Shown: piece by piece, positions 14,427 to 22,213 of the stretch
Numbering within the stretch: the first letter of the stretch is position 1
Layout: each line of letters starts with the position of its first letter
Origin: an uncultured Prevotella sp.
GTDB lineage: Bacteria > Bacteroidota > Bacteroidia > Bacteroidales > Bacteroidaceae
Reading direction: 5' to 3'
DNA: 25,737 nt
Assembly (NCBI GenBank): GCA_900769275.1
Contig: CAAGGA010000085.1
Coordinates: 1-25,737 of the forward strand
Made by a program: the position numbers and the translations under genes
The notes under the pieces: generated by a model
Told to the model about the DNA's origin: nothing
The model's database searches: none
Seen by the model: the letters and a program-made list of their open reading frames with translations, nothing else

Positions 14427-15455
14427 TCATGGTTTGCTGTGACCTCCAGCGGTGTAGAAATCCATGTACCACTCGTAGAAACGGCGTATGCCCTCGGTCA
14501 CGGTTGTCATCGGATGGTAACCGAAATCATGCTGCAGACGCTGGGTGTCGGCACTGGTGCAATAGACATCGCCGGGCTGCATGGACTCCATCTGCAGGAT
14601 TGCCTTGTGACCCGATACCTGTTCTATGGTGCGGATAAAGTCCATCAGCTGCACGGGGGCGGAATGCCCGATGTTGTAAACCGTGTGAGGCACAGGGTCA
14701 GCGTACGGATGCTCCAGCAGGCGCATCACGCCCTCCACGATGTCATCGATGTAGGTGAAGTCACGCTGCATGTCGCCGTGGTTGAACACGCGGATGGGTT
14801 TGTCTTCAAGGACGGAGCGCAGGAAGAGAAACGGAGCCATGTCGGGTCGCCCCCATGGACCATAGACCGTGAAGAATCGCACGCCCGTGGCAGGGATGCC
14901 GTAGAGGTGGCTGTAGCTGTATGCCATTAGTTCGTTGCTCTTCTTTGTGGCGGCGTAGAGACTTACGGGGCTGTCGGTACGGTCATCTTCAGAGTAAGGA
15001 GTATGGTTGCTCATGCCATAGACGCTGCTCGAACTGGCATATATCAGGTGTCGCACGGGGTAATGGCGGCAGTTCTCCAGAATGTTGAGGAAACCCAGCA
15101 CGTTGCTCTCCGCATAGGCGAAGGGATTCTCGATGCTGTAGCGAACGCCTGCCTGCCCGGCAAGGTTGATAACGATGTCAAAATGTTCTGTGGCGAACAG
15201 CACATTCATGCCGGTGCGGTCGGTCAGTTCCATCTTAGTGAAACGGTAGGCGGGGTGTGTGCGGCTGCATACCGCCTTTCCCTCGCACACGTCAGCCTCC
15301 GCAATGCCAGCCTCGGCAAGCCTCGCATATTTCAGTCTCGTGTCGTAATAGGTGTTTATGTTATCCAGTCCGACTACCTCGTGATTGCGTTCCAGCAACG
15401 CTTTCACTGTTGCCGCCCCGATAAAGCCGGCGGCTCCTGTTACCAGTATCTTCAT
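14427..15455 (-). CDS. UDP-glucuronate 4-epimerase (LpsL-like)
   Basis: The 342-residue product is an extended short-chain dehydrogenase. The NAD-binding GxxGxxG is G7-AAG10-FIG13, and the catalytic set is S141-S143 with Y167-x-x-x-K171 (YAATKK). Motifs such as NLAGQAGVRYSIENP, YASSSSVYG, NELMAYSYSHLYGIPATG, FFTVYGPWGRPDMA and RDFTYIDDIVEGV match the UDP-glucuronate 4-epimerase family, which makes UDP-galacturonate, more closely than GalE. It is the last gene of a four-gene operon, its start overlapping the LAB_N stop in ATGA. Inference: it supplies UDP-GalA to the GT2 and GT83 enzymes encoded upstream. A different 4-epimerase substrate cannot be excluded. Confidence 0.88.
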   Translation of the reverse strand: MKILVTGAAGFIGAATVKALLERNHEVVGLDNINTYYDTRLKYARLAEAGIAEADVCEGKAVCSRTHPAYRFTKMELTDRTGMNVLFATEHFDIVINLAGQAGVRYSIENPFAYAESNVLGFLNILENCRHYPVRHLIYASSSSVYGMSNHTPYSEDDRTDSPVSLYAATKKSNELMAYSYSHLYGIPATGVRFFTVYGPWGRPDMAPFLFLRSVLEDKPIRVFNHGDMQRDFTYIDDIVEGVMRLLEHPYADPVPHTVYNIGHSAPVQLMDFIRTIEQVSGHKAILQMESMQPGDVYCTSADTQRLQHDFGYHPMTTVTEGIRRFYEWYMDFYTAGGHSKP

Positions 15456-16090
15456 GATTCTCTGTTCTTTTTTTCGTTTCTGATAAGTATCAGGTTTCTG
15501 GAGTATGCTACTAAGCCGAAAGCCTGTCCCACGATGAGCACGGGATCAAGGCGGATGATGCCGTACGAGATGATGGCAAGCGAGCCGGCAAGACTGATAA
15601 TCCAAAATCCGGCAGGCAGTCGCGATTCGCCCATACGCCGTGAGTAAAGCCACTGATAGACGAAGCGCAGCGTGAAGAGCACTTGTCCGGCAGAGCCATA
15701 GAGCAGCAGCCACAGAGGCACTTCGTCGTTATGCAGGAAGCGGGCGGCAAATTCCGCAGCATTTCCTGCTACCATGCAGAGCACGGCAGCAGGCGTGAGC
15801 AGCAGCACGCCACGCAACGGCAGGGGTATCCTGTGCCAGATGCCCTTGATGTGCAGGTTCCAGAGATAGACATAATAGGATATAAACTGTCCCAGAACGA
15901 TGGCGAAGTCATTGCGAAGCCATCCGTAGAGGCACAGCAGATATGCTCCTGCCACGCTCATCACCCAGAAGAGTGATGGAGAGAGCACGCGCCGGGCACG
16001 TTCGGAGAGTATCCACTGCACGAGTATCCGTGCCGAGAAGAACCCCTGTGCCAGAAATCCGACGGCGAAGGTGAAGACGTGATTCTCCAT
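15452..16090 (-). CDS. LAB_N membrane protein, internally duplicated
   Basis: The 212-residue protein has about six membrane segments and two copies of the lipid-A-disaccharide-synthase N-terminal (LAB_N) domain, at about 12-80 and 132-200. Both copies keep R-x3-QW (R21/W26 and R142/W147), P-x2-FW-x2-S-x2-G (P38 and P159), D-x5-GQ (D61/Q68 and D182/Q189) and an Asn (N78 and N199). Despite its name the domain lacks LpxB catalytic parts. Small LAB_N proteins encoded beside GT2 polyprenyl-phosphate glycosyltransferases act in glycolipid donor formation, as I recall for RgtF in Rhizobium. It starts 6 bp after the GT2 stop and overlaps the epimerase start by 4 bp, so the set is translated together. 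Confidence 0.85.
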   Translation of the reverse strand: MENHVFTFAVGFLAQGFFSARILVQWILSERARRVLSPSLFWVMSVAGAYLLCLYGWLRNDFAIVLGQFISYYVYLWNLHIKGIWHRIPLPLRGVLLLTPAAVLCMVAGNAAEFAARFLHNDEVPLWLLLYGSAGQVLFTLRFVYQWLYSRRMGESRLPAGFWIISLAGSLAIISYGIIRLDPVLIVGQAFGLVAYSRNLILIRNEKKNRES

Positions 16091-16096
16091 GACAGA

Positions 16097-16834
16097 TCAG
16101 GGATTCGTGAGGTTGTCGGCTGCAACCCGGTAGTTGATGTAGCGTTTCTTCATCCAGCGATAGGCGAAACAGTCTATGAAAGGTGACACGAGACGATTCC
16201 AGAGGTGATACTTCGACACGCCGGCAGTGCGTGGAAAGTGGCGCACGGGCATCTGCTTGATACGCCCATGCTGCAGGAGGATGAGTGCAGGCAGGAAGCG
16301 GTGCATACCCGTGAAGAACGGTATGCGCCGTGCATAGTCCGTGTGCATCACCTTGAGCGGACAGCCCGTGTCCTGCATGCCGTCATGAGTCATCATCCGT
16401 CGGAAGCCGTTGGCTATCTTCGACTGTAGCCTCTTGAACGGCGTGTCCTTGCGGTTGGCGCGTATGCCTGTCACCAGTTCATAGTCCTCGATGTCCGCCA
16501 GCAGAAGGTTGAAGTCCTCGGGAGCGGTCTGAAGGTCGGCATCCATGTAGCCCACGTAGGGCGAGAAGGTGGCATCTATGCCCGCTTTCAGAGCCGCACT
16601 AAGTCCTCCGTTGCGCTCTAATGACAGGAAAAGGAAGTCCGTGTGCCTGCTGCAGACCTCCCGTATGCGCTGCAGACTGCCATCGGAGGAGCCGTCGTCG
16701 ATGAAAAGCACGCAGGCGGAACGCAGTGCCGTGGGCAGGAATGCTCCCAGCCGTTCTTCCAGTGCGCTGATATTGTCTTCCTCGTTGTAGATGGGCACAA
16801 GGATAGTCAGTTCATAGTTCTTTGTCTTGTTCAT
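16097..16834 (-). CDS. GT2 polyprenyl-phosphate glycosyltransferase (DPM/ArnC/RgtE-like)
   Basis: The 245-residue GT-A enzyme has the family motifs LTILVPIYNEEDNI (9-22), FIDDGSSDGS (45-53, UDP-sugar binding), the metal-binding D98-A-D100 in YMDADLQTAPED, and TGCPLKVM (156-163) and GMHRFLPAL (176-184) of the dolichyl-phosphate mannose synthase/ArnC group. ArnC's two C-terminal transmembrane helices are missing. The tail is amphipathic, so membrane binding may need the LAB_N partner encoded next. It should transfer a sugar from UDP to undecaprenyl phosphate at the cytoplasmic face, making the donor for the GT83 enzyme. Its start lies inside the GT83 gene (23-bp overlap). Confidence 0.88.
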   Translation of the reverse strand: MNKTKNYELTILVPIYNEEDNISALEERLGAFLPTALRSACVLFIDDGSSDGSLQRIREVCSRHTDFLFLSLERNGGLSAALKAGIDATFSPYVGYMDADLQTAPEDFNLLLADIEDYELVTGIRANRKDTPFKRLQSKIANGFRRMMTHDGMQDTGCPLKVMHTDYARRIPFFTGMHRFLPALILLQHGRIKQMPVRHFPRTAGVSKYHLWNRLVSPFIDCFAYRWMKKRYINYRVAADNLTNP

Positions 16835-18518
16835 CGTCTTTTATGGTATGGTTGTTCTCTTTCTTGGATTCGTCCGCCGCTTCTTTCGCTTTCAGCAGCG
16901 TGACATGGTAGATGAAGTCCGTGCTGTACCGGCGGTTGGTCTTGGGTCGGTGATTGTCATCATAGCAGTCTATGGCGATGGCTTCGATACCTTTCAGGCA
17001 GTCCGCAGGCAGTTCACAGGCGATCGGACGGTGCGTAAGCAGGGCGCAGGGGAGGGCGGAACGGAGCGAGTCGGGACTTATGGGGCGAATCTTGCGGTGC
17101 GCAGCATAGACCAGTTCGATGCGCAGGGGCACGGTGTCTATATGGCAGAAAGGCACGTCCTGCAGAACTTTGATGTCACGCGTTGCGGCGATGCTCTTCA
17201 TGTCGGGGTTGTTGATGATGTTTCCCAATGTCGGCAGGATGAAGCACTCGGCGACGAAGAACAGCAGGACAACACCACCGAGCAGTCCCATGGGGCGCAA
17301 TTCTGCAACGGCACGCAGCAGACAGACGGTCAATGCAGCGACAAACAGGGAGAAAACCACCCAATAGCCGACGGAGACATACCCCGGACGCAGGAGAAAC
17401 CACCAAGCCGCTGCAGGAAGCGCAGCCACCGCCACGGTCACTAATCCGGCATTCAGACGGAAAAGCCACTTGTCGGAAAGCGGCGCAGAATGCCTGTCAT
17501 TCAGGGATTCTTTCCACCATGCCATCAGGCATCCCATCACGTAGCCGGCAGGGATGAGTAGCGGCAGCAGATAGCGGCTTTTCTTTTCCGGCAGCAACGA
17601 CAGCAGCACTAATGATGCAAGCATCCAGCCGATGGAGAATAACCATCGGTGCGACTTGCGCCGTTGCTTGTCGGCAAGCGGCAGGAACATGGCTGTGAGC
17701 AGGAGCAGCGACCATATCCCGGTCTCAAGGAAGAACTTCCAGTAGTACCACCACGGACGCACGTTGCGGTTGAGCCATGAGCCGGACTCTTTCTGCACCA
17801 CCGCAGTGAGGGTTTCCGCCTCCGCCCAGTGCACGTAGGCATACCACCATGTGCCGATGACTATTGCGATGACCGTCATGGTCACGATGGCAGTCACCTT
17901 ACCTTTCAGCGTGGGGCGGAAAGTGAAGCCGTAACTTATCAGGAACGGCAGGAACAGGGCGTAGAGCGACACGGGACCCTTGCTCATTATGGAAAGTCCC
18001 GTGAATATGCCAGCTGCAATGAAATGCCGCCATGCCGCAGGCGGTGACGCTCTGAAAGCCTGAGCCAAATGATATATGCCGCCCATCATGAAGGCGTGGC
18101 AGTAAATGTCCCACGTGGCAGTACGTCCCATCAGTATCACGTTGTAGCAGGTACAGAGCAGGAGGGTAGGGATGAGTGGTTTGAGACGCAGTATGCGGCG
18201 GGCGAACTTCCAAAAGTAAACGACCAGCAGCAGGGCGGCAAGGCCCGCCATGCCACGCTGCAGTGCAAGGTTGTCGGGAGATACTGCCTCCGCCACGGCG
18301 GTCAGCCATGTGGGCAACGGTGTCTTCTCCAGACGCAGTTCGCCGTTCATCGTCGGAATGATCCAGTGACCGTCATACACCATCTCCCGTGCGGTGACGA
18401 TGTTGCGCGACTCCATGATGTCGGGTGTAATCACCTCGTTGTTTGCGAAAAACGCTGCCAGACATACAAGGGACGTCAGGATTATTCCAATCTTTTCTTT
18501 ATTCGGTGTCTTTAGCAT
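16812..18518 (-). CDS. GT83/ArnT-like lipid A glycosyltransferase
   Basis: The 568-residue integral membrane protein has about 11-12 hydrophobic segments and the GT-C signature of the ArnT/PMT group: ESRNIVTAREMVYDGHWIIP with NGELRLEKTPLPTW just after the first membrane segment, and the later EKKSRYLLPLLIPAGYVMG. These enzymes take a sugar from a polyprenyl-phosphate donor and add it to lipid A or core sugars at the periplasmic face. I chose the ATG at 18518 (MLKTPNKEK) because the -7 box (18531-18538) covers the in-frame ATG at 18533. The gene heads the operon. With a UDP-GlcA 4-epimerase in the operon, galacturonate is the likeliest sugar, but the transferred residue is inferred. Confidence 0.87.
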   Translation of the reverse strand: MLKTPNKEKIGIILTSLVCLAAFFANNEVITPDIMESRNIVTAREMVYDGHWIIPTMNGELRLEKTPLPTWLTAVAEAVSPDNLALQRGMAGLAALLLVVYFWKFARRILRLKPLIPTLLLCTCYNVILMGRTATWDIYCHAFMMGGIYHLAQAFRASPPAAWRHFIAAGIFTGLSIMSKGPVSLYALFLPFLISYGFTFRPTLKGKVTAIVTMTVIAIVIGTWWYAYVHWAEAETLTAVVQKESGSWLNRNVRPWWYYWKFFLETGIWSLLLLTAMFLPLADKQRRKSHRWLFSIGWMLASLVLLSLLPEKKSRYLLPLLIPAGYVMGCLMAWWKESLNDRHSAPLSDKWLFRLNAGLVTVAVAALPAAAWWFLLRPGYVSVGYWVVFSLFVAALTVCLLRAVAELRPMGLLGGVVLLFFVAECFILPTLGNIINNPDMKSIAATRDIKVLQDVPFCHIDTVPLRIELVYAAHRKIRPISPDSLRSALPCALLTHRPIACELPADCLKGIEAIAIDCYDDNHRPKTNRRYSTDFIYHVTLLKAKEAADESKKENNHTIKDDEQDKEL

Positions 18519-18530
18519 AATTATAAAATG

Positions 18531-18538
18531 CAAAGTTA
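18531..18538 (-). promoter_or_regulatory. -7 box of the lipid A modification operon
   Basis: TAACTTTG on the minus strand matches the -7 consensus. The predicted start near 18524 leaves only about six bases before the ATG at 18518, so the mRNA would be nearly leaderless. No -33 TTTG is present at the proper spacing. Confidence 0.55.
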
Positions 18539-18653
18539 ATAAAAATTATTATATAATGTCAGCATTATATTAAAATTTAACCAAAAAGTAATATACGGCA
18601 TACGGACAATCCCTTGCAAGGGTGTCTCTACGGCTTTTGTCGGGAAGTATTGA

Positions 18654-18685
18654 TTTGGAAGAACGGAATATTATGCGTATCTTTG
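18654..18685 (+). promoter_or_regulatory. promoter of DUF418 gene
   Basis: A -33 TTTG (18654-18657) and a -7 TATCTTTG (18678-18685) are 20 bp apart, a near-ideal Bacteroidota promoter. Transcription from about 18692 fixes the start codon at 18716. Confidence 0.85.
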
Positions 18686-18715
18686 CAAAAAAGTTCAAAG
18701 ACAGAAGCTCAAATC

Positions 18716-19876
18716 ATGGAACAAAGTCTCAGCACCCGTCGTATCAACGTCGTTGACAGCCTCCGCGGTTTCGCCGTCGTGGGAATCATCATCATCCATT
18801 TTCTCGAACATCTGAATTTCTATTCTTTCCCTGAGCCGACAGCGTTTGAGCAGGGACTGTGGGACACTGTCTTCTATCTTGGAGCAAGCAAGATGTATGC
18901 TATTTTCGCCTTGCTCTTCGGACTGAGTTGCTACATCCAGCACCATAATGCGGAAAAGCGCGGCAAGGACTTCCGCCTGCGTTTCGCATGGCGTATGCTC
19001 TTGCTCTTCGCGTGGGGAATGCTCGACCTCATGTTCTTCAATGGTGACATACTCTGCACCTATGCCGTTCTCGGACTCTTCCTCATACCTTTGGTAAAGG
19101 CTTCCGGCAAGGTTCTTCTGGCGGTGGCTGCAATCCTTTTCATACAGCCTGTCGAGGTATTCTACATCATGAAAGGACTCCTTGATTCCGATGCAGCACC
19201 GATGTCGCTCGGCTATGCTCACCTGTGGGATGACTGCTACGAAGCCTGTGCCAACGGCAGCTTCCTTGACGTGGCAAAGGTTGGCGTGACAGCAGGACTG
19301 CCCATCAACTTCGGTTGGGCAATAGAGCATGGTCGCCTTACCCAGACTCTCATGCTCTTTATCGTAGGAATGCTGTTGGGGCGCAGACGGTTGTTCATCA
19401 ACGAGGCAGGCAACCTCGTCTTCTGGAAAAAGGCGATGATGGCGGCTCTGCTGCTGTTTGCCGTAACTCAGGTATTGCTGCTGTCCCTGCCGATAGGCGA
19501 GATGACGCCTTGTATAGGAAACAGTCTTGACATACAGCTGACGGCATGGCGTAATTTCTCGATGATGACATTCTATGTGGGAGGTATCACGCTGCTGTAC
19601 TACACGACGTCATTGCAAAAGGCTCTCATACACCTCGAATGTATAGGCAAGATGAGTCTTACCGACTATCTGCTGCAGAGCATCGTCGGCGGTTTCCTGT
19701 TTTATAACTGGGGACTGGGACTCTACACGGTCAGCAGTCATGGCATAAGTTTCGTCCTTGGCATCGCTTTCTGCATCTGCCTCTATTTCTTCTGCCGTTT
19801 CTGGACGGCGAGGTTCCGCAGAGGTCCGCTGGAGGAACTGTGGTCAAGGGCAACGTATATGTTTGCCAGTCGCTGA
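18716..19876 (+). CDS. DUF418 (YeiB-type) membrane protein
   Basis: The 386-residue polytopic membrane protein has the N-terminal DSLRGFAVVGIIIIHF motif (14-29) shared by the YeiB/acyltransferase-3-like superfamily. Its C-terminal half is of DUF418 type, with KMSLTDYLLQSIVGGFLFYNWGLGLY and the closing RFRRGPLEELWSRATY. About ten hydrophobic segments are visible. The family has no settled function, and a role in moving acyl groups or small molecules across the membrane is often suggested. The ATG at 18716 (MEQSLSTRR) is chosen over 18614 because the promoter lies between them. It converges on the phospholipase gene, 20 bp from its stop. Confidence 0.88.
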   Translation: MEQSLSTRRINVVDSLRGFAVVGIIIIHFLEHLNFYSFPEPTAFEQGLWDTVFYLGASKMYAIFALLFGLSCYIQHHNAEKRGKDFRLRFAWRMLLLFAWGMLDLMFFNGDILCTYAVLGLFLIPLVKASGKVLLAVAAILFIQPVEVFYIMKGLLDSDAAPMSLGYAHLWDDCYEACANGSFLDVAKVGVTAGLPINFGWAIEHGRLTQTLMLFIVGMLLGRRRLFINEAGNLVFWKKAMMAALLLFAVTQVLLLSLPIGEMTPCIGNSLDIQLTAWRNFSMMTFYVGGITLLYYTTSLQKALIHLECIGKMSLTDYLLQSIVGGFLFYNWGLGLYTVSSHGISFVLGIAFCICLYFFCRFWTARFRRGPLEELWSRATYMFASR

Positions 19877-19896
19877 GGTACAGGCATCGCAAGACC

Positions 19897-20769
19897 CTAC
19901 CTATGTTCCGCCTGCGGGGATTCGCCCTCAAGAAAACGGCGCACGCGCAGAAGATTTTCCTCTCCTGCCTTGCGTCCCATGTCATATACGGTCTGCATCT
20001 TGCGGGGATTCTGGCTTGTGCGACTGATGGGCAGTGTGTCATCAGGACATATCACGAGGCAGTGGCCGTTGTTCTGCTGCTGCGTGATGTAAGCCAGTTC
20101 GCGGTTGTACATGATATGCCTTCTGTCCATGGCATCAATGATGGCAGGGTATTTCCGCATCGTGGCCTTGAAGACGGGCATCAGTTTCGTGCGTCTCTTC
20201 GTAAAACCCTTAGGCTGGGTAAGGATTACGACGTTGCGCCTGAAGCCCTCGCTCTCGAAATATCTTAACGGAATGCTGTCGCTGATACCGCCGTCGAGCA
20301 GTTCGTAACCGCCTACGCTGACAGGGCGTGACACGATGGGCATGGATGCAGAGGCACGAATCCAGTCGAACTCTGCGTGCTCAAAGTCATCAATACGGTG
20401 ATATACCGGATTGCCCGTATGTACGTCCGTGCATACGATATGGAACTCCGTAGGGTCGTTGCGGTAGGTCTCCGTGTCGAACACGTCAAGTTCTGTCGGC
20501 AGCACGTGGTAGGCAAATTCCGCCCCTACAAGGTCGCCGGTACGGATGAGAGAGCGCAGTCCCATATATTTCGGCTCCTTGCGGAAACGCATGTTGTAGC
20601 GCAGGACACGACCAATCTGGTGCGACTTGTAGTTGCATCCGAACGTGGCACCGGCAGAGACTCCCACGATGCCGTCGAAACGGATGCCGTTCTCCATGAA
20701 GACATCCAAGATGCCGGCGGTGAACAGTCCGCGCATTCCGCCACCCTCAAGTACCAATCCCTTTTTCAT
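19897..20769 (-). CDS. patatin-like phospholipase (YjjU-like)
   Basis: The 290-residue protein has all parts of a patatin hydrolase: the oxyanion loop LEGGGMRG (7-14), the nucleophile elbow GVSAG with S38, and the DGG motif with D159 completing the Ser-Asp dyad. The C-terminal half (175-290, Arg/Lys-rich with RTSQNPRKMQTVYDMGRKAGEE) resembles the bacterial YjjU branch. No signal peptide is present, so it should act in the cytoplasm or at the inner membrane face, hydrolysing acyl esters of phospholipids. It is monocistronic and divergent from the DUF3467 gene. The natural substrate is unknown. Confidence 0.92.
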   Translation of the reverse strand: MKKGLVLEGGGMRGLFTAGILDVFMENGIRFDGIVGVSAGATFGCNYKSHQIGRVLRYNMRFRKEPKYMGLRSLIRTGDLVGAEFAYHVLPTELDVFDTETYRNDPTEFHIVCTDVHTGNPVYHRIDDFEHAEFDWIRASASMPIVSRPVSVGGYELLDGGISDSIPLRYFESEGFRRNVVILTQPKGFTKRRTKLMPVFKATMRKYPAIIDAMDRRHIMYNRELAYITQQQNNGHCLVICPDDTLPISRTSQNPRKMQTVYDMGRKAGEENLLRVRRFLEGESPQAEHR

Positions 20770-20825
20770 CTGTTATATATATTATATAAGGTGTAGAAAG
20801 TATGGCTTAAGAAAAAAATGTGTAG

Positions 20826-20855
20826 CAAAATTAAGAAAACTTTTTCATTCGGCAA
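20826..20855 (-). promoter_or_regulatory. phospholipase promoter
   Basis: On the minus strand TAATTTTG (20826-20833) forms the -7 box and a TTG (20853-20855) lies 19 bp upstream. The start of transcription near 20819 leaves a 50-base leader. Confidence 0.6.
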
Positions 20856-20883
20856 TACTTTTTTCAAAAAAAAGCAAAAATGA

Positions 20884-20915
20884 TTTGCTAATCACAAAAG
20901 TTCTTAGTACATTTG
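20884..20915 (+). promoter_or_regulatory. DUF3467 promoter
   Basis: TTTG (20884-20887) and TACATTTG (20908-20915) are 20 bp apart, matching the Bacteroidota promoter. It lies back-to-back with the phospholipase promoter, the two -33 elements being 28 bp apart. Confidence 0.8.
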
Positions 20916-20969
20916 CATGATGCAAGACGACAGACATGTTGAACAAACACTATAAATGACCCTAACCCA

Positions 20970-21299
20970 ATGGAAAAGAACAATCAGAATAAAGGACCGC
21001 AGGTCCAGCTGGACATGACTCCGGAAGTAGCACGTGGCGTATATTCCAATTTCGCAGTCATCAGTCATTCTCACGCAGAGTTCGTGATCGATTGCGCAAG
21101 TATGCTTCCCGGGCAGCCCAAGGCTCAGGTGGTAAGCCGTACAGTCTTCGCTCCGGAACATGCAAAGCGTTTCGCCATGGCATTGCAGGAGAATATCATG
21201 CGCTACGAGCAGGAGTTCGGTCCTATCAGTCTCGACACCGTCCCCCAGCCTCACGGCGGACCCCGTACGGCAAATCCTTTCGGTGCCGGTGAGGCATGA
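20970..21299 (+). CDS. DUF3467 protein
   Basis: The 109-residue soluble protein matches the small DUF3467 family: QVQLDMTPEVARGVYSNFAVISHSHAEFVIDCASMLPG, then RTVFAPEHAKRFAMALQENIMRYEQEFG. The fold is unknown to me in function; the C-terminus (90-109) is Pro/Gly-rich and probably disordered. In many Bacteroidota this gene lies between rpoC and rpsL. Here it keeps its place before the str operon but has its own promoter and terminator, and a phospholipase gene replaces rpoBC upstream. A link to transcription or translation is suggested only by that gene order. Confidence 0.88.
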   Translation: MEKNNQNKGPQVQLDMTPEVARGVYSNFAVISHSHAEFVIDCASMLPGQPKAQVVSRTVFAPEHAKRFAMALQENIMRYEQEFGPISLDTVPQPHGGPRTANPFGAGEA

Positions 21300-21334
21300 C
21301 ATTTACCTGCATCTGAAAACGAGGTGCAGGATGC

Positions 21335-21389
21335 GGAATGAACTTCGTTGATGACGGGCAATTCGTCATCAGCGAAGTCCTGCCATTCC
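21335..21389 (+). terminator. terminator after DUF3467
   Basis: ACTTCGTTGATGACG (21342-21356) pairs with CGTCATCAGCGAAGT (21364-21378) with one G-U pair and a 7-base loop. An outer GGAATG/CATTCC pair (21335-21340 and 21384-21389) extends it. It separates DUF3467 from the str operon; no long U-tract follows. Apart from this hairpin and the next -7 box, I see nothing in the 348-bp gap before rpsL. Confidence 0.75.
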
Positions 21390-21546
21390 TGTCATGTGTG
21401 TAAAAATACTGTGTGGGGAGACTGAATTGTAACAAAAATCACGACGAAAAACAAAAAAGAAGTCTTATAAAAGTTAAACTTTATTAAATTTACCGCATAA
21501 TTTTCTCTTTGTCTTATATATATTAGGTGGAATCGGAAAATATTCG

Positions 21547-21554
21547 TACCTTTG
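21547..21554 (+). promoter_or_regulatory. str operon -7 box
   Basis: TACCTTTG matches the -7 consensus, with transcription predicted near 21561 and a leader of about 87 bases, A/T-rich near the rpsL start. No TTTG lies at -33; the upstream DNA is A/T-rich and may act like an UP element. Confidence 0.65.
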
Positions 21555-21647
21555 CACCCCGAAACACTCTATGGGATAATAGGGTCGTTACATAACATAT
21601 TGATTTCAAATAAAATAATATATATATTACATTAAAATCAAAAAATT

Positions 21648-22028
21648 ATGCCTACAATTCAGCAATTGGTAAGAAAAGGCAGGCAGGAACTTGTGGACAA
21701 GAGCAAGTCACCGGCTTTGGACTCATGTCCTCAGCGTCGTGGCGTGTGCGTGCGTGTGTACACAACGACCCCTAAGAAGCCTAATTCGGCTATGCGTAAA
21801 GTAGCCCGTGTCCGTCTGACAAACTCCAAGGAAGTAAACTCCTACATACCGGGAGAGGGACACAACCTTCAGGAACACTCCATCGTTCTCGTACGTGGCG
21901 GTCGTGTGAAAGACCTGCCGGGTGTACGTTATCACATCGTTCGCGGCACACTCGATACCGCCGGTGTAGCAAGCCGTACACAGCGTCGTTCCAAGTATGG
22001 AGCCAAGCGTCCCAAGGCCAAGAAGTAA
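21648..22028 (+). CDS. rpsL: 30S ribosomal protein S12
   Basis: The 126-residue sequence is a full-length S12, from MPTIQQLVRKGR to the basic tail SKYGAKRPKAKK. The decoding-centre loops TTTPKKPNSAMRK (K43/K44) and RGGRVKDLPGVRYH (K88, P91) are wild type, so no classical streptomycin-resistance substitution is present. S12 contacts the A-site codon-anticodon helix and controls decoding accuracy. It is the first gene of the str operon. Confidence 0.98.
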   Translation: MPTIQQLVRKGRQELVDKSKSPALDSCPQRRGVCVRVYTTTPKKPNSAMRKVARVRLTNSKEVNSYIPGEGHNLQEHSIVLVRGGRVKDLPGVRYHIVRGTLDTAGVASRTQRRSKYGAKRPKAKK

Positions 22029-22141
22029 GACGGAGAAGTCTTGTCTTTGCAGCCGCAGAGAATACTGAAGGACAACAAGAAACTTATTTATCTTTCACAA
22101 AAATCGTTTTGCTGGAGAATTGTTTGAAAACAGGTTGAGTA

Positions 22142-22161
22142 AATGCTCAGGAGTGAGCGTT
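22142..22161 (+). promoter_or_regulatory. hairpin in rpsL-rpsG intercistronic region
   Basis: AATGCTCA and TGAGCGTT pair over eight positions (one G-U) around a GGAG loop, within the 185-base gap between rpsL and rpsG. In E. coli, S7 represses its operon by binding the structured rpsL-rpsG spacer. This position is the same, but I cannot show 16S-like sequence, so the role is speculative. Confidence 0.35.
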
Positions 22162-22213
22162 GAAGACATAGAAAGAAGACAACCCCACGCAGAATTTATC
22201 TTAAAACAACAAA

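Noticed and set aside
14328..14930. 200-residue plus-strand open frame opposite the epimerase
   Set aside because: It is an antisense shadow of the conserved epimerase reading frame and starts in the repeat cluster.
18614..18715. Upstream start of the DUF418 gene
   Set aside because: The strong promoter at 18654-18685 lies downstream of that codon, and the DSLRGF motif follows naturally from the ATG at 18716.
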